Position numbers and translations under genes: made by a program. This document shows, piece by piece, positions 7,682-13,840 of a stretch of DNA of 18,750 nucleotides. The DNA is from Clostridium sp. AF27-2AA (GTDB lineage: Bacteria; Bacillota; Clostridia; Lachnospirales; Lachnospiraceae): positions 1 through 18,750 of the forward strand of contig NZ_QUFI01000049.1 in assembly GCF_003478505.1 (NCBI RefSeq). The letters run 5' to 3'. The first letter of the stretch is position 1, and every line of letters begins with the position of its first letter. The notes under the pieces were generated by a model, which saw only the letters and a list, made by a program, of their open reading frames with translations, made no database searches and was not told where the DNA came from.

Positions 7682-7705
7682 GAAAATGTGCCGGTGCGCA
7701 TTTTC
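7682..7705 (+). promoter_or_regulatory. Hairpin in the typA leader
   Basis: GAAAATGTGC (7682-7691) and GCGCATTTTC (7696-7705) form a 10-bp stem with one G-U pair and a 4-base CGGT loop. No T-run follows, so it is not a terminator. It ends 11 bases before the typA ribosome-binding site. A role in mRNA stability or regulation is inference. Confidence 0.5.
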
Positions 7706-7732
7706 GCTTAAAGAAAGAGGAAGATTACGATT

Positions 7733-9562
7733 ATGAAAATGAAGAGAGAAGACATCCGTAACATCGCGATCATTGCCCATGTTGACCACGGTAAAACCAC
7801 CCTGGTAGACGAGCTGTTAAAGCAGAGCGGTGTATTCCGCGCGAACCAGGAAGTGGAAGAGCGTGTCATGGACTCCAATGATATCGAGCGTGAGCGCGGA
7901 ATCACCATCCTTTCCAAGAATACCGCAGTATTTTATAAAGATAAGAAGATCAACATCATCGACACTCCAGGACATGCAGACTTCGGCGGCGAGGTAGAGC
8001 GAGTTCTGAAGATGGTAAACGGCGTTATCTTGGTGGTAGACGCTTACGAGGGACCGATGCCGCAGACCAAGTTCGTTCTGCAGAAGGCACTGGAGCTGGA
8101 TCTGTCCGTTATCGTGTGCATCAACAAGATCGACCGTCCGGAGGCAAGACCGACCGAGGTGATCGACGAAGTATTAGAACTGTTCATGGATCTGGACGCT
8201 TCTGACGAGCAGTTAGACTGCCCGTTTGTATTTGCATCTGCCCGTGCCGGTTTCGCCAAGAAAGAGCTGGACGATCCGGAAGTTGATATGAGCCCGCTGT
8301 TTGAGACCATCGTAAATTATATCCCGGCTCCGGAGGGAGACCCGGATGCAGATACCCAGATGCTCATCAGTACCATCGACTACAATGAGTTTGTTGGCCG
8401 TATCGGTGTCGGCAAGATTGACAACGGCAGTCTCAAGGTAAACCAGGACTGCGTCATTGTAAACCATCATGATCCGGATAAGATGCGCAGAGTCAAGATC
8501 GGTAAGCTGTACCAGTTTGATGGCTTAAAGCGTGTTGAGGTCCAGGAAGCAACCATCGGTGATATTGTTGCGGTATCCGGCATTGCAGATCTGCATATCG
8601 GTGATACCATCTGTTCCCCGGAAAACCCGGAATCTATTCCGTTCCAGAAGATTTCCGAGCCGACTATCTCCATGAACTTCATGGTCAATGACAGCCCGTT
8701 AGCAGGACAGGAAGGTAAGTTCGTTACCTCCCGCCACATCAGAGAGCGTCTGTTCCGCGAGCTGAACACCGATGTCAGCCTGCGTGTAGAGGAAACAGAG
8801 TCTCCGGACTGCTTCAAGGTTTCCGGCCGTGGTGAGCTGCATCTGTCTGTCCTCATTGAGAACATGCGCCGTGAGGGCTTTGAGTTTGCAGTCAGCAAGG
8901 CTGAGGTTCTTTACAAATACAACGAGCGCAATCAGAAGTTAGAGCCGATGGAGCTGGCTTACGTGGACGTTCCGGAGGAGTTTACCGGTGCAGTTATCCA
9001 GAAGCTGACATCCAGAAAGGGTGAGCTGCAGGGCATGAGCCCGGCAAACGGCGGTTATACCCGTCTGGAGTTCTCCATCCCGTCCAGAGGCCTGATCGGC
9101 TACCGCGGTGAGTTCATGACCGATACCAAGGGTAACGGTATCATCAATACCATTTTCGATGGCTACGGTCCGTACAAGGGAGACTTAAGCTACCGTAAGA
9201 CCGGTTCCCTGATCGCTTACGAGAGCGGTGAGACCATCACCTATGGTTTGTTCAACGCACAGGAGCGCGGCATCCTCTTTGTAGGACCGGGCGAGAAGGT
9301 TTACTCCGGTATGGTCATCGGCCAGAACCCGAAGACCGAGGACATCGAGGTTAATGTCTGCAAGACAAAGAAGCTGACCAACACCCGTTCCTCCAGCGCT
9401 GATGAGGCATTAAAGCTGGTTCCGAAGAAAATCATGAGTCTGGAGCAGTGCCTGGAGTTCATCGATACCGACGAGCTGCTTGAGGTAACCCCGGAGAACC
9501 TGCGTATCCGCAAGAAGATCCTGGATCCGACCATGCGTAAGAGAGCATCCTTCAAAAAATAA
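7733..9562 (+). CDS. typA: Ribosome-associated GTPase TypA/BipA
   Basis: TypA/BipA is a translational GTPase related to EF-G and LepA. It binds the 70S ribosome and helps large-subunit assembly and growth under cold and other stress. At 609 residues it has the usual length. G motifs are AHVDHGKTT (15-23), RGITI (55-59), [11 protein letters not shown] (77-87) and NKIDRP (131-136). Downstream come the EF-G-like beta-barrel and domain III block ([19 protein letters not shown]), and the BipA-specific region with [19 protein letters not shown]. The ATG at 7733 follows AGAGGAAG at about 9-12 bases; a second ATG two codons later is possible. It is monocistronic, with a strong terminator behind it and a possible attenuator ahead. 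Confidence 0.98.
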   Translation: MKMKREDIRNIAIIAHVDHGKTTLVDELLKQSGVFRANQEVEERVMDSNDIERERGITILSKNTAVFYKDKKINIIDTPGHADFGGEVERVLKMVNGVILVVDAYEGPMPQTKFVLQKALELDLSVIVCINKIDRPEARPTEVIDEVLELFMDLDASDEQLDCPFVFASARAGFAKKELDDPEVDMSPLFETIVNYIPAPEGDPDADTQMLISTIDYNEFVGRIGVGKIDNGSLKVNQDCVIVNHHDPDKMRRVKIGKLYQFDGLKRVEVQEATIGDIVAVSGIADLHIGDTICSPENPESIPFQKISEPTISMNFMVNDSPLAGQEGKFVTSRHIRERLFRELNTDVSLRVEETESPDCFKVSGRGELHLSVLIENMRREGFEFAVSKAEVLYKYNERNQKLEPMELAYVDVPEEFTGAVIQKLTSRKGELQGMSPANGGYTRLEFSIPSRGLIGYRGEFMTDTKGNGIINTIFDGYGPYKGDLSYRKTGSLIAYESGETITYGLFNAQERGILFVGPGEKVYSGMVIGQNPKTEDIEVNVCKTKKLTNTRSSSADEALKLVPKKIMSLEQCLEFIDTDELLEVTPENLRIRKKILDPTMRKRASFKK

Positions 9563-9616
9563 ATATTGCCAGATTCCCAAAAACCTGGTGTGGATTTTTC
9601 TAGTCAGGCTATTTTC

Positions 9617-9663
9617 GCCACACAACTCCTTCTCTGCGGAGAGGGCAGTTGTGTGGCATTTTT
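9617..9663 (+). terminator. Intrinsic terminator of typA
   Basis: GCCACACAACT (9617-9627) pairs perfectly with AGTTGTGTGGC (9647-9657), and the apical part can pair further (TCTC with GAGA). ATTTTT follows. It lies 55 bases past the typA stop. The rest of the 217-base gap to the next gene shows no clear promoter, only an AT-rich stretch with a poor -10-like GATAAT at 9733-9738. Confidence 0.9.
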
Positions 9664-9779
9664 GTTGTGCATGTTTTGCCGCCATTTGTCGAGCGAAACA
9701 CTGAATAAATTTTCTCATTTTCCCATAAATATGATAATAGCTGAAAGCTAAATGAAATGGGAAGAGGAGAGAAAATACT

Positions 9780-10424
9780 ATGTCAGAAAAAGTGATTGAA
9801 AACAATAAGGTGAGTGTGATAGGGGAAATCATTTCCGGATTTACCTTTAGTCATGAGGTGTTCGGAGAGGGCTTCTATCTGGTAAATGTGGCGGTGAGCC
9901 GTCTGAGCGAACAGGCTGACATCATCCCGCTGATGATTTCCGAGCGGCTTCTGGATGTAAAGGAAGATTACATTGGCTGCACGGTGGAGGCCATTGGCCA
10001 GTTCCGTTCCTATAACCGGCACGAGGGAGTGAAAAACCGCCTGGTGCTGTCCGTGTTTGTCCGGGAGATTCATTTTATGGAGAAGTTCACGGACTATACC
10101 AAGACGAACCAGATATTCCTGGACGGATATATCTGTAAAGCGCCGGTTTACCGGAAAACGCCGCTGGGCCGTGAGATTGCGGATCTTTTGCTGGCGGTAA
10201 ACCGTCCGTATGGCAAGTCCGACTATATCCCCTGCATTGCCTGGGGCAGAAACGCGAGGTTTGCCTCTGGCTTTGAGGTCGGAACCCGGGTACGCGTCTG
10301 GGGCCGTGTCCAGAGCCGGGAATACACCAAAAAGCTCAGTGAAACGGAGTGTGAGAAGCGCGTGGCCTATGAAGTTTCCATCAGCAAATTAGAGTGTGGA
10401 GATCAAGAAGATGAGACGGTATAA
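9780..10424 (+). CDS. SSB-like protein with two OB-fold domains
   Basis: The 214-residue protein resembles bacterial single-stranded DNA-binding proteins, best in its second half. There, residues about 110-205 run NQIFLDGYI, REIADLLLAVNR, SDYIPCIAWGRNARF, GTRVRVWGRVQSREY and a final strand, the standard SSB order. The first half (about 8-100) reads as a more divergent OB fold (KVSVIGEI, FYLVNVAVSR, IIPLMIS, VEAIGQFRSY). The protein lacks the acidic, Phe-ending tail by which canonical SSB recruits repair and replication proteins, and ends QEDETV. A clostridial main SSB would normally sit with rpsF and rpsR; those are absent here, so this is probably a paralogue. Its partners are unknown. The ATG follows AGAGGAGA at 9 bases. 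Confidence 0.82.
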   Translation: MSEKVIENNKVSVIGEIISGFTFSHEVFGEGFYLVNVAVSRLSEQADIIPLMISERLLDVKEDYIGCTVEAIGQFRSYNRHEGVKNRLVLSVFVREIHFMEKFTDYTKTNQIFLDGYICKAPVYRKTPLGREIADLLLAVNRPYGKSDYIPCIAWGRNARFASGFEVGTRVRVWGRVQSREYTKKLSETECEKRVAYEVSISKLECGDQEDETV

Positions 10425-10446
10425 AAGCTTCCTGTACACGATTTAC

Positions 10447-10475
10447 TTGCAAACAGCGGGGGAATGTGATAGGAT
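10447..10475 (+). promoter_or_regulatory. Probable sigma-A promoter of the CobA-like gene
   Basis: TTGCAA (10447-10452), 17 bases and TAGGAT (10470-10475), with a TGA extended -10 element, begin 22 bases after the SSB-like stop. The predicted leader is about 90 bases and contains a mini-ORF and a small hairpin. Confidence 0.6.
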
Positions 10476-10518
10476 AATGACGCTTGTATCAACGAGATGA
10501 ATGATTCTAGTGGAGCAG

Positions 10519-10531
10519 CCTGTTTTGCAGG
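10519..10531 (+). promoter_or_regulatory. Small hairpin partly covering the mini-ORF ribosome-binding site
   Basis: CCTG (10519-10522) pairs with CAGG (10528-10531) around TTTTG; GGA (10512-10514) and TCC (10536-10538) could pair outside it. The stem includes part of the CAGGAGG ribosome-binding site at 10528-10534. It is weak, and a regulatory role is only possible. Confidence 0.3.
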
Positions 10532-10541
10532 AGGTTCCCAA

Positions 10542-10574
10542 ATGCTAAGAAAAACAGAGGTGCAAAAGCGATGA
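10542..10574 (+). CDS. Putative 10-codon leader peptide coupled to the CobA-like gene
   Basis: The reading frame MLRKTEVQKR starts at an ATG placed 7 bases after CAGGAGG (10528-10534), the strongest ribosome-binding site in this leader. Its TGA overlaps the ATG of the next gene (ATGA at 10571-10574), the usual arrangement for translational coupling. The peptide has no biased run of one amino acid, so classical amino-acid attenuation is not suggested. It may simply raise or tune translation of the gene downstream. It could also be fortuitous. Confidence 0.45.
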   Translation: MLRKTEVQKR

Positions 10575-11059
10575 GTACAGGAAGACTAGAGGCCATCTGT
10601 GGAAAAGACAGTTCAGGCAAGACAGCGATGGCCCTTGGCAGAGCGCTTCAGGCGCTCACAGAGCAGAAAACCGTGATCGTGATCCAGTTTTTAAAAGGCA
10701 GTGAGAAAATAGGAAATCTGGAAGTATTAAAGCGAATGGAGCCGGAACTGAAAGTATTCCGGTTTGAAAAATCAGACCGTTATTTTGCGGAACTGAGTGA
10801 TGCGGAAAAGAAAGATGAGCAGATCAATATCCGCAACGGGCTGAATTATGCAAAAAAGGTACTGACGACAGAAGAGTGCGATCTTCTGGTGCTTGACGAG
10901 GCCCTTGGCCTGGTGGATCAGAATATTGTGACGGAAGAGGAACTGGAGGGGCTGCTGAAATGCCGTGACCAGGTTCAGGTCATTGTGACCGGCAAGGTAC
11001 TGCCGGAAGGCATCCGCCGCATCGCAGACAAGGTGGAAGAAGTAGATTGTTGTAAGTAG
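10571..11059 (+). CDS. Short CobA/BtuR-family P-loop protein
   Basis: At 162 residues this resembles the ATP:corrinoid adenosyltransferases of the CobA/CobO/BtuR family. It has a P-loop GKDSSGKT (11-18), the family block VIQFLKG (37-43), the Walker B LLVLDE (105-110) and VTGK (139-142), followed by IADKVEEV, which matches the LADxVSEM region. Two points are odd. The P-loop is GxxxxGKT rather than the family's G-D/N-GKGKTT, and the protein stops right after the LAD region, lacking the C-terminal part with the GI-(D/E)-(F/Y) end. Corrinoid adenosylation is therefore unproven; a diverged ATPase is equally possible. Its ribosome-binding site is AGAGGTG, and its start overlaps a mini-ORF. The final codons and TAG lie inside a 24-bp direct repeat and a 28-bp palindromic repeat. 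Confidence 0.75.
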   Translation: MSTGRLEAICGKDSSGKTAMALGRALQALTEQKTVIVIQFLKGSEKIGNLEVLKRMEPELKVFRFEKSDRYFAELSDAEKKDEQINIRNGLNYAKKVLTTEECDLLVLDEALGLVDQNIVTEEELEGLLKCRDQVQVIVTGKVLPEGIRRIADKVEEVDCCK

Positions 11060-11083
11060 GAATTTTCTGAACTGAAAATTCCG
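11056..11083. repeat. Palindromic repeat, copy 1, containing a stop codon
   Basis: This 28-bp sequence recurs at 13691-13718 with 27 of 28 bases the same. Arms GGAATTTTC and GAAAATTCC form a 9-bp stem around TGAACT. The TAG at 11057-11059 is the stop of the CobA-like gene. No T-run follows, so it is not a standard intrinsic terminator. Confidence 0.85.
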
Positions 11084-11103
11084 TATGATACAGTAGTGGT
11101 TGT

Positions 11104-11143
11104 GGATTTTGCCGATTTGGAATGCGAAGCATCGGCAAAATCC
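11104..11143. repeat. Perfect 13-bp inverted repeat
   Basis: GGATTTTGCCGAT (11104-11116) and ATCGGCAAAATCC (11131-11143) are perfectly complementary around a 14-base loop. No T-run follows, so it is not an obvious terminator. It directly abuts the next palindrome. Confidence 0.85.
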
Positions 11144-11144
11144 T

Positions 11145-11175
11145 GATGTTGTTCACACAGCGTGTGAGCAACATC
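11145..11175. repeat. 14-bp inverted repeat with a 3-base loop
   Basis: GATGTTGTTCACAC (11145-11158) and GTGTGAGCAACATC (11162-11175) pair over 14 positions with one G-U pair and an AGC loop. The right arm touches the second copy of the 24-bp direct repeat. Confidence 0.85.
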
Positions 11176-11210
11176 GAAGAAGTAGATTGTTGCAAGTAGT
11201 ACTTCGCTTC

Positions 11211-11239
11211 TTGACAATTAAAAAGGTTAATGCTAGTAT
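11211..11239 (+). promoter_or_regulatory. Sigma-A promoter of the dapA-dapB operon
   Basis: A perfect TTGACA (11211-11216), a 17-base spacer and TAGTAT (11234-11239) with a TGC extended -10 element lie just upstream of the lysine riboswitch. RNA is predicted to start near 11246, a few bases before the riboswitch P1 stem. A TATTAT at 11237-11242 overlaps, but with poor spacing. Confidence 0.82.
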
Positions 11240-11252
11240 TATAAACAAACAG

Positions 11253-11424
11253 GCAAGTAGAGGTTGCGCGAAGCATGAGTAGAGGATCTGATGCACCAGA
11301 AGCAGACGAGGGTTTCTTGAAAGGGTGGGCGCCGAAGATACAGGACGGTCTGGACGTCATTTATCTGGGGACAGGGTGAAGAATCCTGTAACTGTCATCC
11401 AACCGGATGGAGAGCTACTTAAAG
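11253..11424 (+). promoter_or_regulatory. Lysine riboswitch (L-box)
   Basis: The conserved L-box pieces appear in order: AGAGGTTGCGC, GAGTA, GAAAGGG, GGGCGCCGAAG, CTGGGGACAG, AACTGTCATCC and GGATGGAGAGCTACTT. P1 closes by AAGTAG (11255-11260) with CTACTT (11415-11420). Lysine binding stabilises P1. The 3' strand of P1 runs straight into CTTAAAG (11418-11424), which can otherwise pair with CTTTAAG (11442-11448) to form an antiterminator. Position, 150 bases before dapA and after a strong promoter, fits feedback control of lysine and diaminopimelate synthesis. Confidence 0.95.
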
Positions 11425-11445
11425 CAGAAAGCAAAGAACGACTTT

Positions 11446-11483
11446 AAGGGGGCTGACCGGGATTTGTCAGTCTCCTTATTTTG
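11446..11483 (+). terminator. Lysine riboswitch terminator hairpin
   Basis: AAGGGGGCTGAC (11446-11457) pairs with GTCAGTCTCCTT (11466-11477) over 12 positions, two of them G-U, followed by ATTTTG. Its left arm overlaps the CTTTAAG antiterminator segment, so the two structures exclude each other. This indicates control by premature transcription termination when lysine is bound. Confidence 0.85.
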
Positions 11484-11577
11484 TCTGCAAAAGCAGTTTT
11501 GGCATGTTCTGAATAATATCCGAACGATTGTGCCGGTTTTAAGATTACACAGGAAGAATATGAAGGAGGAAAATCAC

Positions 11578-12462
11578 ATGGCTATTTTTGAAGGCGCTGG
11601 TGTTGCACTGGTAACCCCGTTTACAGAATCTGGAGAGGTAAATTACGAGAAGCTTGAGGCACTCTTAGAGGAGCAGATTGCAGGAGGCACCGACGCGATC
11701 ATCGCGTGCGGCACCACTGGCGAGTCCGCTACCATGAGTTACGAGGAGCATCTGGATGTGATCCGTTTCACCTGCAAGGTAGTAAACAAGCGGATCCCGG
11801 TCATTGCGGGTACCGGTTCCAACTGCACAAGGGAGGCAATCCACCTTTCCAAAGAGGCAGAGAAGGCCGGAGCAGACGGACTGCTGCTGGTAACTCCTTA
11901 TTACAACAAGGCAACCCAGAATGGCCTGATCGCGCATTATACCGCAATTGCGGAGTCTGTCAATATTCCGTGTCTTTTATACCATGTTCCGACCCGTACC
12001 GGCCTGACCATGAAGCCGGAGACCATCGTAAAGCTCTGCCGTGAGGTTCCGAACATTGTCGGCGTGAAGGAAGCGAGCGGCAACTTCTCTGCTATCGCAG
12101 AGATCATGCATCTGGCAAACGGCTGTGTAGATCTGTATTCTGGCAACGATGACCAGATTGTTCCGCTTCTGGCTATGGGCGGTAAGGGCGTTATCTCCGT
12201 TCTGTCCAATGTAGCTCCGAGACAGACCCATGAGATCTGTGAGAACTTCTTTAAGGGCGACATTGAAAAGAGCCGTCAGATGCAGTTAGAGGCTCTTCCG
12301 CTGATCAACGCCCTGTTCTGTGAAGTAAACCCGATCCCGGTTAAGGCTGCTCTGAATCTGATGGGGAAGGAAGCAGGACCGTTAAGACTGCCGCTGACCG
12401 AGATGGAGCCGCAGAACCAGGAACGTCTGAAAAAGGCTATGCAGGAGTACGGAATCCTGTAA
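11578..12462 (+). CDS. dapA: 4-hydroxy-tetrahydrodipicolinate synthase (DapA)
   Basis: DapA condenses pyruvate with aspartate semialdehyde, the first committed step to meso-diaminopimelate and lysine; in spore formers its product also feeds dipicolinic acid. The protein is a cytoplasmic TIM barrel of 294 residues, the usual length. The Schiff-base lysine is K164 (VGVKEASG), and the catalytic triad corresponds to T47 (GTTGES), Y109 (TPYYNK) and Y135 (LLYHVPTRTG). The ATG at 11578 has AAGGAGGA 7 bases upstream. The reading frame is open further upstream to 11407, but that part overlaps the riboswitch terminator and is not translated. dapB follows 70 bases later in the same operon. Confidence 0.98.
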   Translation: MAIFEGAGVALVTPFTESGEVNYEKLEALLEEQIAGGTDAIIACGTTGESATMSYEEHLDVIRFTCKVVNKRIPVIAGTGSNCTREAIHLSKEAEKAGADGLLLVTPYYNKATQNGLIAHYTAIAESVNIPCLLYHVPTRTGLTMKPETIVKLCREVPNIVGVKEASGNFSAIAEIMHLANGCVDLYSGNDDQIVPLLAMGGKGVISVLSNVAPRQTHEICENFFKGDIEKSRQMQLEALPLINALFCEVNPIPVKAALNLMGKEAGPLRLPLTEMEPQNQERLKKAMQEYGIL

Positions 12463-12532
12463 TTGACTTAAATGAAAACAGCAGAAACGACGGAAAAAGA
12501 AACAAGAGACTTGCACAGGAGGACTGATTCAA

Positions 12533-13288
12533 ATGGTAAAAATGATCATGCACGGCTGCAATGGTGCCATGGGACGCACCATCACCGGCCTGGCCAAAGA
12601 GATGGACGGTATTGAGATTGTAGCAGGAATTGATGTAAACCCGGTTGTTTTAAGTGATTATCCGGTATTTGCATCCCTGGAGGAATGCAATGTAGAGGCA
12701 GATGTAATCGTAGATTTTGCGTCCGCCAAGGCAGTGGACCACCTGCTGGATTACTGTGGCGCGCTCAAGATGCCGTTAGTACTCTGCACGACCGGACTTT
12801 CTTCGGAGCAGATTGAAAAGGTTAAAGAAACCAGCAGGCAGACCGCAATCCTGCGTTCCGCTAATATGTCCCTTGGCATCAATACCCTGATGAAGCTGGT
12901 ACAGGATGCGGCTAAAGTTCTGGCCAACGCAGGCTTTGATATTGAAATCGTGGAAAAACATCACAACAAGAAGCTGGATGCGCCGAGTGGAACCGCGCTG
13001 GCACTGGCTGATTCCATCAACGAGGCAATGGACGGACGCTATCACTACAAATATGACCGCAGCACGGAGCGTGTGAGACGTGATGAAAATGAAATCGGCA
13101 TTTCCGCTGTGCGCGGCGGCACCATTGTGGGTGACCACGATGTGATCTTTGCAGGTACCGATGAGGTTATCACCTTCAGCCATACCGCATATTCCAAGGC
13201 AATCTTCGGAAAAGGCGCGCTGCAGGCAGCGCTGTTTCTGGCAGGCAAAGAGCCGGGCTTGTACGATATGCAGGATGTGATCGGCTAA
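12533..13288 (+). CDS. dapB: 4-hydroxy-tetrahydrodipicolinate reductase (DapB)
   Basis: DapB reduces the DapA product to tetrahydrodipicolinate with NAD(P)H. The 251-residue protein shows the Rossmann loop GCNGAMG (8-14) and the active-site signature EKHHNKKLDAPSGTA (141-155), with H143, H144 and K147 matching the catalytic His and Lys of the family. It is a little shorter than the E. coli enzyme, as is common in Clostridia. AGGAGG lies 10 bases before the ATG. It is cotranscribed with dapA under the lysine riboswitch. No strong terminator is seen in the 96 bases after it; only A/T-rich sequence precedes the next gene's promoter. Confidence 0.98.
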   Translation: MVKMIMHGCNGAMGRTITGLAKEMDGIEIVAGIDVNPVVLSDYPVFASLEECNVEADVIVDFASAKAVDHLLDYCGALKMPLVLCTTGLSSEQIEKVKETSRQTAILRSANMSLGINTLMKLVQDAAKVLANAGFDIEIVEKHHNKKLDAPSGTALALADSINEAMDGRYHYKYDRSTERVRRDENEIGISAVRGGTIVGDHDVIFAGTDEVITFSHTAYSKAIFGKGALQAALFLAGKEPGLYDMQDVIG

Positions 13289-13360
13289 GGTCTTGGTGAA
13301 AAAGCATTTCTCCCAGATAAAACCGGTCGAAAAAATTGATATAAATGGAAGTTCTGATTT

Positions 13361-13391
13361 TTTATAAAATTTTGTCCTTTCTGTCATACTA
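13361..13391 (+). promoter_or_regulatory. Candidate sigma-G promoter of the small lipoprotein gene
   Basis: CATACTA (13385-13391) matches the sigma-G -10 consensus exactly. Eighteen bases upstream is TTTATA (13361-13366), which keeps the ATA of the -35 TGAATA but is otherwise weak. The box lies 27 bases before the chosen start. This suggests forespore expression but is not proof. Confidence 0.42.
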
Positions 13392-13418
13392 ACAGCAGGA
13401 AGAAAGGAGAATATGATC

Positions 13419-13694
13419 ATGAAGAAAATCAGAATGACCGCATGTGTGCTCATCCTGGCTCTTGCTGTCTGTGTCCTGGCCGGATGCAGCAATAAGAACA
13501 ATACCGGCATGGCAGATGAAGCCACCACTGCCGCCCAGAGCGCACCGAAAGGTCAGAACGGAAGAGCCGATGGCCAGAATGGAACTATGGGAGAGACCGC
13601 AAATCCGGCAGCAGAAAACCGCGGCGACGTGCAGGAGAGCACCGGCGTGGTAGATGGCCTGGTCAACGATGTAGAGAATGCAGTTGACAGGTAG
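13419..13694 (+). CDS. Small secreted lipoprotein, possibly sporulation-linked
   Basis: The 91-residue product has a textbook lipoprotein signal: a basic start (MKKIR), a hydrophobic core (ACVLILALAVCV) and the lipobox LAGC. It should be processed by signal peptidase II and anchored to the outer face of the membrane. The mature part is a low-complexity Asn/Gly/Ala/Gln/Glu-rich linker ending in VVDGLVNDVENAVDR, with no recognised domain. The start at 13419 is preferred over 13413 because AAAGGAG lies 9 bases before it (only 3 before the other). The perfect sigma-G-like -10 box suggests expression in the forespore, perhaps like the YhcN-type spore lipoproteins, but sequence similarity to those is not clear. 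Its TAG stop lies in copy 2 of a palindromic repeat. Confidence 0.75.
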   Translation: MKKIRMTACVLILALAVCVLAGCSNKNNTGMADEATTAAQSAPKGQNGRADGQNGTMGETANPAAENRGDVQESTGVVDGLVNDVENAVDR

Positions 13695-13718
13695 GGATTT
13701 TCTGAACTGAAAATTCCG
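13691..13718. repeat. Palindromic repeat, copy 2, containing a stop codon
   Basis: This is the second copy of the 28-bp repeat at 11056-11083. The single difference (G at 13696 for A) turns an A-U pair into a G-U pair, so the stem is kept. Again the TAG (13692-13694) is the stop codon of the upstream gene, in the same register. Confidence 0.85.
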
Positions 13719-13731
13719 CAGAAAACAAACA

Positions 13732-13824
13732 GAGAGACACCGCCTTAAGCAAAACGTACAGCTTTCATTCATGCAAAGCAGGGAATGGAAGAGAACGCTG
13801 CGGGGCGGTGTCCTTCGCTTTTTT
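13732..13824 (+). terminator. Terminator-like structure with a large branched loop
   Basis: GACACCGCC (13736-13744) pairs perfectly with GGCGGTGTC (13804-13812). After one mismatch, GAG (13732-13734) pairs with TTC (13814-13816). GC and six T follow. The 59-base loop contains a second hairpin, GCTTT with AAAGC (around 13761-13779). It could end the lipoprotein transcript or be a small structured RNA. It stops just before the ribosome-binding site of the next gene. Confidence 0.55.
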
Positions 13825-13840
13825 ACATAGAGGAGGATAT

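Larger units (their letters stand above)
11036..11199. repeat. 24-bp direct repeat flanking a palindrome cluster
   Basis: Positions 11036-11059 and 11176-11199 are identical at 23 of 24 bases (T at 11053 against C at 11193). The first copy codes for the last residues and stop of the CobA-like protein (EEVDCCK). The second copy is non-coding. Between them are three hairpin-forming palindromes. The arrangement resembles an insertion of about 140 bp that duplicated the gene end, or an element that carries this motif at both ends. Confidence 0.8.

Noticed and set aside
9566..9751. 61-residue frame after typA
   Set aside because: It runs through the typA terminator hairpin, has no ribosome-binding site and has no recognisable protein features.
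11407..11577. Possible 57-residue N-terminal extension of DapA
   Set aside because: It overlaps the riboswitch terminator, lacks a ribosome-binding site and is not seen in DapA. The ATG at 11578 has AAGGAGGA at 7 bases and gives the normal length.
12472..12615. Frame starting in the dapA-dapB gap and running into dapB
   Set aside because: No ribosome-binding site, biased composition, and fully explained as an out-of-frame reading of dapB.
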